Shown here piece by piece: positions 1 to 4,919 of a stretch of DNA of 13,461 nt; within the stretch, counting starts at the first letter, position 1; each line of letters starts with the position of its first letter. The notes beneath the pieces were generated by a model, which saw nothing but the letters and a program-made list of their open reading frames with translations, ran no database searches and was not told the DNA's origin. The position numbers and the translations under genes were made by a program. Source of the stretch: an uncultured Candidatus Saccharibacteria bacterium (GTDB taxonomy: Bacteria > Patescibacteria > Saccharimonadia > Saccharimonadales > JACDBH01); NCBI GenBank assembly GCA_946479835.1, contig CAMLHD010000022.1:1-13461 (forward strand), read 5' to 3'.

Positions 1-15
1 ACAACATGTTTATGC

Positions 16-44
16 TTGTGGCGCAACTCTGTGGCCTGTAAACT
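16..44 (+). promoter_or_regulatory. Weak candidate promoter for the dTTP operon
   Basis: A TTGTGG (16-21) and a TAAACT (39-44) are 17 nt apart and match the -35/-10 consensus only partly (3/6 and 4/6). Transcription would start near 51, about 23 nt before the dcd start. The operon promoter could equally lie upstream of the window. Confidence 0.25.
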
Positions 45-73
45 GATGTTAACCAAACAAAAGGGAGCAAACT

Positions 74-787
74 TTGGGGGTTTATAGCAACACTCAGATC
101 CGTCAGGCGATCGATGATAATCATATTGTCTGCACGCCCTTTGAGCCTAAGCATGTCAGCCACGCGTCTTTGGACGTAACGCTCGGTTATCACTTTTACC
201 GGGTCGAACGAGCGAATGAGCGGAACATTTATAACCCGTTTGACCGCGAGGATGTCGAGCGGTACTTCGATGGCCCCTACAAAGCCATGCCGCACAAGGA
301 ATGGTGCAATCTGAACGGTATTAAGCTACAGAAAAACATCCCCGAAGATCATCCGGTCATCGCCATCAAGCCGGGCGAACGCATACTAGCGCACACGCAC
401 GAGTTCTTCGGCATCAAGCCGCCGGGCGCCTGCGAGGTCAGAAGCCGCTCATCTTGGGGCCGCAACGGCGTGGCCGTCTGTTTCGACGCCGGCTGGATTG
501 ATCCCGGATACATCAACCGTTTGACGCTGGAAATCTTCAACCTAAACCAGCGCGAGACCATCCTTCTGCCGGTAGGCGAACGCATCGCCCAGATTATATT
601 TCATGAGACCGGCGAGGTAGATGGCAACTATGGCAGAGGCCGTGATGAAGGCTTCAGCGGCAAATATCAGTCCGGCACGGACCTGGATACTTTGATTGCC
701 ACTTGGTCGCCGGCGCTGATGCTGCCCAGGGCTTACCGCGACCAGCGGACCATGCCCAAACCGATAGCAGGGATGAGTTATGAATAA
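74..787 (+). CDS. dcd: dCTP deaminase, possibly bifunctional dCTP deaminase/dUTPase
   Basis: The predicted 237-aa protein belongs to the dCTP deaminase/dUTPase trimer family, which turns dCTP into dUTP, or directly into dUMP in bifunctional members. Visible motifs are SLDVTLG (32-38), the nucleotide-binding RSSWGR (125-130), AGWIDPG (139-145), the likely catalytic Glu153 in TLEIFN, and a KYQSGTD motif near 198-204 like the family's C-terminal tail. AGWID resembles the AGWID/AGFID of the Methanocaldococcus and Mycobacterium bifunctional enzymes rather than AHRID of E. coli Dcd, so direct dUMP formation is an inference. It is longer than E. coli Dcd (193 aa), with an insertion at about 45-90 and about 33 extra residues at the C terminus. 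The start is TTG, chosen because AGGGAG (62-67) sits at good distance and the family N terminus begins there. Its end overlaps the next gene by 8 nt, implying translational coupling in thymidylate synthesis. Confidence 0.88.
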   Translation: MGVYSNTQIRQAIDDNHIVCTPFEPKHVSHASLDVTLGYHFYRVERANERNIYNPFDREDVERYFDGPYKAMPHKEWCNLNGIKLQKNIPEDHPVIAIKPGERILAHTHEFFGIKPPGACEVRSRSSWGRNGVAVCFDAGWIDPGYINRLTLEIFNLNQRETILLPVGERIAQIIFHETGEVDGNYGRGRDEGFSGKYQSGTDLDTLIATWSPALMLPRAYRDQRTMPKPIAGMSYE

Positions 788-3095
788 AGGCCGCTACATA
801 GTTCTGGAAGGACCACAGGGCGTGGGCAAGACCACGCAGCTGGAACTTATCGCCCAGAAGCTGGAAGCTGCCGGCTATCCGGTAAGATTGTTCCGCGAAC
901 CGGACTCTCAGACCGATCTGACGGCCCGTACCATCCGCATGCTGACCCAGGATCCTAATTACCCGATGAACACCCGCACCGAGGTGCTACTCTATAATGC
1001 CGCCCGCAGCCAATCGCTGGAAGTAATCCGCCGGGCCCGGGATCAAGGCGTTATATGCTTGTGCGACCGCAATTATCTGACTACCTTGGCAATCCAATAT
1101 TATGGCCGAGGCGACGTGCCAGATTACGATACCATTAACAGCATCGTCAAGTTCGCTGTAGCCGATATGGAGCCGGACATGACTATTGTCTTGGATGCGC
1201 CGGTGCAGGTGCTTCGAGGCCGCACCAAGCAGCGCTCGGCCGGAGAGAGGTTCGATAACCTGGATTCTTCATTCCTTGAAAGAGTCAGGGCAGGTTACTT
1301 ATGGGAGGCAAAACAGCGCGGCTTTCCGGTGGTGTTTGCAAACAACGCGCCCGAAAAAGTAGCCGATGCCATCTGGCAGCTGATGAACGGCCGGTTAGTT
1401 CCGAATCAAAGCGCCAACGAGAAGGCCGAAGCGCCAAGCCTGGCCCGTCCGGCTACGCCGATCAAAGAAGTGCTTGAGCAAAAGAAAGAAACTTGGGACG
1501 AAAGCCAAGATATAACTTACATAACCAAGAACAAAGAGGGGCGCTACCGTTTAACCGAAGACGGACGAGAATTCTTGGAGCGCTCTGTGACGAACCGGCG
1601 CGGCGATGTCTACGCTTTTACAGATAGGCTGAGCCCCACTACCATAGCTGCCGCTATGGCCCGCCTGAGCCGGCGAGGGGACGACATGCGCATCACTCTT
1701 TTGGACGAATTCGCGGGAGCGCAAGGCAAAGACGACAAGCTGCTGCAGCGCGTCATTACGGCTTACGGCGACGACTCCGTTCAGCAGCTTGTTGGCCAGC
1801 ATTTCGTGGTAGAGAATGCCAGCAACCTTTTGACTAAGAAGCTGGAGTGGGGCAGACTGGCAGCATACTTGGAGCAATCCACCCGCTACATTTATTTCGA
1901 CCAAAAAGACAGGAACGGACGCTACCGCTACTTTACACCTAAGAATCTGCCAAAAAAGCTAGCGGCCAGCTATAACAAGACGATGGACGAGATCTTCGAT
2001 GAATATTCCGACATGGTTCATAAATTGACCGACTACGTGCGCGACAATAGTTCAGTGCCCAAGAAAGAGCGAGATGTCGCTTTCAACGGCGCTACCCGCG
2101 CTCAGGCCTGCGATGCTATCCGGCCGGTGCTGCCGGTGGCCACCAAATCGACTGTGGGCATCTATGCTTCGGGTCAGGCTCTGGAGAGCCTGATTATGCA
2201 CCTGCAAAGCGACGAACTGCCGGAATCCAGGGACACCGGCCAGGCTATTTTAGACGAAACCCGCAAAGTCATACCGACCTTCCTGGAACGCGCCGACAAA
2301 CCGGAGCGCGGCGGCGCTATGGTGGCCTACCGAGCCAACACACGAAAATCCATGGCCAAGCTTGCAAGCAAGGAACTGCCGAATAACCTTGGCAAGTTAG
2401 ACGACGACGTACAGCTGGTAGATGTCTGGCCGCGCAACGAGCTCGACCTGCTGCCGCATATGCTTTACGAGCACAGCTCCTTAAGCCTTAAAGAAATAGA
2501 AAAAGCCCTCGACAAGTGGAGCTACGACCAGAAGCTGGAAGCCTTCAACACCTACATGGGCGAACGCCTAAACCGCCGCCACCGGCCTGGCCGGGCATTG
2601 GAAATCGCCCATTATTCCTGGGATCTTATCTGCGACTACGGGATTTTCCGCGATCTGCAGCGGCACCGTATCGTCGACAGCCTGGAATGGCAGCTGCTGA
2701 CGCCGCGCTACGGCTTTGATATACCCGAACTGGTAGAAAAGGCCGGCCTGGCCGACCAGTTCGAAAAATGCTTCGACAAATCGGCCGCACTGTACAGCCT
2801 TTTGCAATCAAAGGGCTTTGAGCTAGAAGCCCAATACGCCACGCTTTTAGGCCATCGGATGCGCTGGAAGATAACATACAACGCCCGCGAGGCTTTTCAT
2901 CTGCACGAGCTGCGCACCAGCCCCCAGGGCCATCCTGGTTATCGCCGGCTAGTCAAGCAGATGCACGACAAGCTGGCTGAAGTCCACCCGATGCTGGCCA
3001 ACGCCATGAAATTCGTCAATAAAGATGAAGATCCGGAACTTACGCGCCTAGCCGCCGAGCGCTACACTCAATTCAAGCTGAAACAGCTAAAGTAG
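780..3095 (+). CDS. Thymidylate kinase fused to tandem ThyX-like thymidylate synthase
   Basis: This 771-aa protein appears to join two consecutive steps of dTTP synthesis. Residues 1-205 are thymidylate kinase (dTMP to dTDP): P-loop GPQGVGKT (11-18), REPD (39-42), DRN in place of the usual DRY (96-98), and a lid with GERFDN (155-160). A polar linker follows (about 205-240). Residues about 245-505 and 540-745 are two ThyX-like domains (flavin-dependent dUMP to dTMP). The first keeps EQSTRY (365-370) but has EWGR where RHR is expected (356-359). The second keeps FRDLQRHR (623-630) and NAREAFHLHELR (701-712) but has TPRY in place of the ExSxR part. This suggests an internal duplication whose halves complete one type of active site. 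The ATG lies inside the end of dcd. The 3' end overlaps the convergent minus-strand gene by 23 nt. Domain identities are firm; the activity of each half is inferred. Confidence 0.85.
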   Translation: MNKGRYIVLEGPQGVGKTTQLELIAQKLEAAGYPVRLFREPDSQTDLTARTIRMLTQDPNYPMNTRTEVLLYNAARSQSLEVIRRARDQGVICLCDRNYLTTLAIQYYGRGDVPDYDTINSIVKFAVADMEPDMTIVLDAPVQVLRGRTKQRSAGERFDNLDSSFLERVRAGYLWEAKQRGFPVVFANNAPEKVADAIWQLMNGRLVPNQSANEKAEAPSLARPATPIKEVLEQKKETWDESQDITYITKNKEGRYRLTEDGREFLERSVTNRRGDVYAFTDRLSPTTIAAAMARLSRRGDDMRITLLDEFAGAQGKDDKLLQRVITAYGDDSVQQLVGQHFVVENASNLLTKKLEWGRLAAYLEQSTRYIYFDQKDRNGRYRYFTPKNLPKKLAASYNKTMDEIFDEYSDMVHKLTDYVRDNSSVPKKERDVAFNGATRAQACDAIRPVLPVATKSTVGIYASGQALESLIMHLQSDELPESRDTGQAILDETRKVIPTFLERADKPERGGAMVAYRANTRKSMAKLASKELPNNLGKLDDDVQLVDVWPRNELDLLPHMLYEHSSLSLKEIEKALDKWSYDQKLEAFNTYMGERLNRRHRPGRALEIAHYSWDLICDYGIFRDLQRHRIVDSLEWQLLTPRYGFDIPELVEKAGLADQFEKCFDKSAALYSLLQSKGFELEAQYATLLGHRMRWKITYNAREAFHLHELRTSPQGHPGYRRLVKQMHDKLAEVHPMLANAMKFVNKDEDPELTRLAAERYTQFKLKQLK

Positions 3096-3525
3096 TTTCT
3101 AGGGCGACTTCGGCCGGAACCATATGAAAACGGACTGCCGGCAAAGTCAGATCCGAGACAGGGAAGGCTCTTTCGTGATCCATCAGATCTTTCATGTAAT
3201 TGACAGATTCCGGTTCCACCGAAGCCCCAATCTGCGCTAAGGCTACAGATTCCGGCACCTGTTCGACGCTGGCCACGCCGATACGGTCTAAGAAACCTTT
3301 GGTTATGTACCAGGCTGAGACTTCCGCGACTTCCGTGCTTAAGATTGGCGGCCGCGGAACAGTTCCTTCGCCCAACTGCACGAGCACGGCCCGGGCAATG
3401 CTCATGCCCTTGCACTCGGCCAATACAAACGGTTTTTCGCGGGCAAGCCGCTCCATCCATTGCCTGGCTTCTTCACCGTTCAGGCCATCTATGGTTGCTA
3501 AATATTCTCTTGCTTCTCTACACAT
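3073..3525 (-). CDS. Unknown protein, weakly GNAT acetyltransferase-like
   Basis: I do not recognise this 150-aa protein with certainty. The order of segments faintly follows the GNAT fold: an N-terminal helix, FVLAECKGMSIARAVLV (33-49) like an early strand pair, EVAEVSAWYI (65-74) like the central strand, a glycine-bearing stretch (77-88) where an acetyl-CoA loop would be, and ASVEPESVNYMKDLM (101-115) like the strand-helix of GNAT motif B. The canonical Q/RxxGxG/A signature is not clear, so it may be divergent or inactive. It starts at ATG 3525 without an obvious Shine-Dalgarno sequence, 9 nt after the stop of a possible 38-aa ORF, so coupling is plausible. Its stop codon lies 23 nt inside the convergent tmk-thyX gene. 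It is probably the last gene of a minus-strand cluster starting at 3903. Confidence 0.6.
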   Translation of the reverse strand: MCREAREYLATIDGLNGEEARQWMERLAREKPFVLAECKGMSIARAVLVQLGEGTVPRPPILSTEVAEVSAWYITKGFLDRIGVASVEQVPESVALAQIGASVEPESVNYMKDLMDHERAFPVSDLTLPAVRFHMVPAEVALETTLAVSA

Positions 3526-3534
3526 GGTTCTTGT

Positions 3535-3651
3535 TTAGTTTATTTGACAAGTTAGGGGTATTTGATGAGAGAGGATGATGTTTGGTGCCGCTTTGGCGTG
3601 GTCGACCGCGTATAGGCGATCAAGTGCGCTAAAGGGCACCAACATCGTCAC
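3535..3651 (-). CDS. Possible 38-aa small ORF between two minus-strand genes
   Basis: This short frame begins with GTG (3649-3651), preceded by AAGGA nine nt upstream, with an alternative in-frame ATG at 3643-3645. It encodes 38 aa beginning MTMLVPFSALDRLYAVDHAK, with a natural-looking composition. It starts 21 nt after the stop of the 76-aa gene and ends 9 nt before the start of the 150-aa gene, so it fills the gap in operon fashion. No function is recognised. Its 3' end contains the left arm of a 13-bp inverted repeat. The alternative is that this is a non-coding spacer; there are no homologues I can name. Confidence 0.3.
   Translation of the reverse strand: MTMLVPFSALDRLYAVDHAKAAPNIILSHQIPLTCQIN
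3546..3558 (+). repeat. Left arm of a 13-bp inverted repeat
   Basis: GACAAGTTAGGGG here is the perfect reverse complement of 3908-3920. The arms are separated by 349 bp. In the plus direction this arm is followed by TATTTGATG, so it looks like a ribosome binding site, yet the frame after that ATG closes at a TAG after 16 codons. Confidence 0.6.
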
Positions 3652-3672
3652 ATCTTTTGATCCTTGGCGAGA

Positions 3673-3903
3673 TCAGGCGGCGAGAAGGCGAACCTCTGTT
3701 CCGTTGCCCCCTGGCAGCTTCTTGAGCCTGATTTGCCCCCTGTTGCGCATGCCGCGCAGAACGCCTTCCAGCAGATGTGTGGGTATGCCCTTGCTCTGGA
3801 GCTTGCTGCGGAAATCCGGGATATCCCGGGCAGTGACACGGCGGTCGCTGGATCTGCGCAGCAGCGTCAGGACTTCTGCCTCTACGGTGCAGGCCTTTTT
3901 CAT
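3673..3903 (-). CDS. Small winged-helix-like protein of unknown function
   Basis: This 76-aa basic protein begins MKKACTVEAEVLTLLRRSSD. Its pattern fits a small winged helix-turn-helix: helix at about 7-17, a second helix around TARDIPDFRSKL, a third (PTHLLEGVLRGMRNRGQ) as putative recognition helix, then two strands with a Gly-rich wing (RLKKLPGGNGTEVRLL). That would make it a small DNA-binding regulator, possibly of its own cluster; this is inferred from shape, not from a recognised family. The ATG at 3901-3903 was chosen because AGGGGA lies just upstream. A longer in-frame version starting with TTG at 3972 has no ribosome binding site. The Shine-Dalgarno sequence is part of the right arm of the 13-bp inverted repeat. 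It appears to lead a minus-strand cluster with the 38-aa and 150-aa ORFs. The opposite-strand frame is Ser/Arg-rich and looks like a shadow. Confidence 0.55.
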   Translation of the reverse strand: MKKACTVEAEVLTLLRRSSDRRVTARDIPDFRSKLQSKGIPTHLLEGVLRGMRNRGQIRLKKLPGGNGTEVRLLAA

Positions 3904-3907
3904 ATTT

Positions 3908-3920
3908 CCCCTAACTTGTC
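3908..3920 (-). repeat. Right arm of a 13-bp inverted repeat
   Basis: CCCCTAACTTGTC on the plus strand, read on the minus strand as GACAAGTTAGGGG. It contains the putative Shine-Dalgarno sequence of the 76-aa winged-helix-like gene and matches 3546-3558 perfectly. No target-site duplication or transposase accompanies the pair. Confidence 0.6.
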
Positions 3921-4051
3921 GTGCTGCTTGTTTAAGGCAGCGGTGCGTCCCCTGGCCACGAATGGCGATCAAGGGTGAAATTTTGGTAACTTTCAGCCAC
4001 CAATTTGCAATCTTCTTGTTAAAAGACCGCTGATTGACGTCCCAAGTTATT

Positions 4052-4084
4052 AAAAAACCGACTCCTGGCTGGCTGGAGTCGGTT
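4052..4084 (-). terminator. Rho-independent terminator of the minus-strand 24-aa ORF transcript
   Basis: A 10-bp perfect stem (AACCGACTCC 4056-4065 with GGAGTCGGTT 4075-4084) closes a 9-nt loop. On the minus strand it is followed by six T residues (complement of 4052-4057). It follows the 24-aa ORF and lies upstream of the winged-helix gene, so it separates the two minus-strand transcripts. Confidence 0.85.
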
Positions 4085-4126
4085 CTGATTTCTGATTTAG
4101 TTGGTTGTTATAGAGCCGGTCCAGCA

Positions 4127-4140
4127 GCAGATTAATCTGC
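4127..4140. repeat. 14-nt perfect palindrome at the 3' end of the 24-aa ORF
   Basis: GCAGATTAATCTGC is a perfect palindrome that includes the TAA stop codon of the minus-strand 24-aa ORF. It could be a protein-binding site or a short RNA hairpin; no function is established. Confidence 0.4.
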
Positions 4141-4206
4141 AATGAGAATGAAGCCGAGCATTGGCTTGGCTGTCTTCACATCGTAGTACCGGCAGGTAAA
4201 ACTCAT
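4132..4206 (-). CDS. Candidate 24-aa microprotein with its own promoter and terminator
   Basis: The frame runs from ATG 4204-4206 to TAA 4132-4134 and encodes 24 aa beginning MSFTCRYYDVKTAKPMLGFI. It has no clear Shine-Dalgarno sequence, but a TTGACA/TAAAGT promoter ends 10 nt before the ATG, so the mRNA would have a leader of only a few nucleotides. An intrinsic terminator follows 48 nt after the stop. The transcript would be about 150-160 nt and could instead be a small non-coding RNA, since it has inverted segments (for example AAGCC and GGCTT around 4151-4167). No homologue is recognised. The presence of both a promoter and a terminator around so small a unit is the main support. Confidence 0.4.
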   Translation of the reverse strand: MSFTCRYYDVKTAKPMLGFILIAD

Positions 4207-4216
4207 AACGGCTATA

Positions 4217-4246
4217 ACTTTACGCCCTTAATATGTTGCTTGTCAA
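4217..4246 (-). promoter_or_regulatory. Minus-strand promoter for the 24-aa ORF transcript
   Basis: A perfect -35 TTGACA (complement of 4241-4246) and a -10 TAAAGT (complement of 4217-4222) are spaced 18 nt. Transcription should begin near 4210, a few nt before the ATG at 4206. It is back to back with the plus-strand promoter at 4254-4282. Confidence 0.55.
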
Positions 4247-4253
4247 TAGAGGC

Positions 4254-4282
4254 TTTACTTACACCCCAAGCCGGTTTATCAT
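4254..4282 (+). promoter_or_regulatory. Plus-strand promoter for the 28-aa ORF and the 85-aa gene
   Basis: TTTACT (4254-4259) and TATCAT (4277-4282) are 17 nt apart, each matching consensus at 4-5 of 6 positions. The expected start, 4289-4290, falls on the ATG of the 28-aa ORF, which has no ribosome binding site, so the transcript would be leaderless. Confidence 0.45.
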
Positions 4283-4289
4283 CAATCTA

Positions 4290-4376
4290 ATGGCAAGTAT
4301 CCTAAGCGCAAAGAATCTGGACATTCTCGTGATTGGCGAGCTAGGTTTTATTGCGCGATGTGAAGCCAAAAAATAG
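4290..4376 (+). CDS. Candidate 28-aa leader peptide before an attenuator
   Basis: The frame from ATG 4290 to TAG 4374-4376 encodes 28 aa beginning MASILSAKNLDILVIGELGF and ending CEAKK. There is no Shine-Dalgarno sequence, but a -10 box ends 7 nt upstream, consistent with leaderless translation. Its last codons (24-26) contain GTGAAGCC (4360-4367), the exact complement of GGCTTCAC (4404-4411) in the terminator stem that follows. A ribosome finishing this ORF would cover that segment, so translation could decide whether the terminator forms. It is therefore proposed as a regulatory leader peptide for the 85-aa gene at 4449. It could also be a functional microprotein, or chance. Confidence 0.4.
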   Translation: MASILSAKNLDILVIGELGFIARCEAKK

Positions 4377-4426
4377 CAGTAAAACCGATAAAACCAAGCA
4401 GGCGGCTTCACAAGGAGCCGTTTTTT
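4306..4426 (+). promoter_or_regulatory. Candidate transcription attenuator leader
   Basis: Several pairings are visible in the leader RNA: GCGCAA (4306-4311) with TTGCGC (4351-4356) enclosing CTCG/CGAG (4327-4330, 4337-4340), and GTGAAGCC (4360-4367) with GGCTTCAC (4404-4411). The last pairing uses the left arm of the terminator at 4403-4426, so the two structures are mutually exclusive. This is the antiterminator/terminator layout of an attenuator. It matches no riboswitch class that I recognise. Confidence 0.45.
4403..4426 (+). terminator. Intrinsic terminator upstream of the 85-aa gene
   Basis: CGGCTTC (4403-4409) pairs with GGAGCCG (4414-4420) around an ACAA loop, with one T-G wobble, followed by six T residues (4421-4426). 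It lies 22 nt before the start of the 85-aa gene and has no other gene to terminate except the 28-aa ORF, so it is probably conditional. Confidence 0.7.
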
Positions 4427-4448
4427 AATTAACAAAGGAGACAAAAAG

Positions 4449-4706
4449 ATGAGTGTAGTAGAAAGCGAACCGGCCCAACGCAGCGACATGACGGAATTCG
4501 AGGCCGATTGGGAACAGTCCAAGCCCGAGGCCGTCGAGGTTGAAGTCCCAAGGATATATTGGAACGCCATATCAAACCGGGCCTTCGGCGAGTACAGCCA
4601 TATGGATCCGAATTCGAAAGGCGCCATCCACCGCCGGACCGGTTTCCAGCGCGAGTTCGACAAGATGGACCAGCTTCATCCCAACATTGTCCGCGCCGAA
4701 GAATAA
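4449..4706 (+). CDS. Unknown 85-aa acidic protein
   Basis: A strong AAGGAG (4435-4440) precedes this ATG at good spacing. The 85-aa product has an acidic N-terminal half (Glu/Asp-rich, about residues 5-33), then PRIYWNAISNRAFGEY (34-49) and a charged C-terminal part (RRTGFQREFDKMDQLH, 62-77). It has no signal peptide, membrane segment or cysteine, and I recognise no family. It is placed between a candidate attenuator and the ribosomal L10 promoter, which starts 2 nt after its stop codon. That position suggests a small housekeeping or translation-linked protein, but this is only context. Confidence 0.65.
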   Translation: MSVVESEPAQRSDMTEFEADWEQSKPEAVEVEVPRIYWNAISNRAFGEYSHMDPNSKGAIHRRTGFQREFDKMDQLHPNIVRAEE

Positions 4707-4707
4707 C

Positions 4708-4736
4708 TTTACAGCCACCCCTGTTCGTGATAGAAT
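4708..4736 (+). promoter_or_regulatory. Strong promoter of the rplJ-rplL operon
   Basis: TTTACA (4708-4713) and TAGAAT (4731-4736) are exactly 17 nt apart, each one mismatch from consensus, and TG at 4728-4729 gives an extended -10. The expected start near 4743 coincides with the beginning of the L10 leader RNA. Confidence 0.8.
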
Positions 4737-4742
4737 CTTACT

Positions 4743-4850
4743 GATTACCAAAGACAGCGACGGGCTTGTAAGCCTTGATAATGTCGCCGAGGTGAACGAC
4801 AAACTATTTGTTTTTCATATGTCTCTGGTAACCCCAGGGACATTTTTTAT
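4743..4850 (+). ncRNA. Ribosomal protein L10 leader RNA (autoregulatory mRNA leader)
   Basis: The transcript leader carries the conserved pieces of the bacterial L10 leader: an ACCAAAGACAG segment (4747-4757), a stem GCGAC (4757-4761) with GTCGC (4783-4787), and the GCCGAGGT motif (4786-4793). In known examples this kink-turn-like structure binds L10 or the L10-L12 complex and represses the operon. Here an intrinsic terminator follows directly, so excess protein probably acts by premature termination. Identification is from motif and position immediately upstream of rplJ. Confidence 0.75.
4819..4850 (+). terminator. Terminator within the L10 leader (attenuator)
   Basis: ATGTCTCTGG (4819-4828) pairs with CCAGGGACAT (4834-4843), one T-G wobble, loop TAACC, followed by a T tract (4843-4848). 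It lies about 70 nt upstream of rplJ, so it is expected to be regulated rather than constitutive. Confidence 0.85.
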
Positions 4851-4919
4851 TTGTCCGGTAATCAAGCTTGGACTGGACGGGTCGATAATCCAAGCAATTA
4901 AAGCTAAGAGGAAATTCAT

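Noticed and set aside
1551..1904. 117-aa minus-strand ORF and similar frames inside tmk-thyX.
   Set aside because: They are antisense shadows of a well-supported gene and have no initiation signals.
3565..3660. Plus-strand ATG after AGGGG, with a frame that stops at TAG after 16 codons and continues with CAKGHQHRH.
   Set aside because: A recoded or broken gene would need the TAG to be read through; nothing supports it, and the opposite strand has a continuous small ORF.
3546..3920. Miniature inverted-repeat transposable element.
   Set aside because: The repeats are short, no target-site duplication is visible, and the span cuts through the end of one ORF and the ribosome binding site of another, so it is recorded only as an inverted repeat.
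3575..4033. 152-aa plus-strand ORF over the winged-helix-like gene.
   Set aside because: It is rich in Ser, Arg and Cys, has no ribosome binding site and looks like the complement of the 76-aa minus-strand gene.
4599..4615. Polylinker-like run of NdeI, BamHI and EcoRI sites (CATATGGATCCGAATTC) inside the 85-aa gene.
   Set aside because: It reads through in frame with a good ribosome binding site and continues into a normal L10 promoter. No other vector sequence flanks it, so chance is preferred over cloning contamination, though an assembly check is reasonable.
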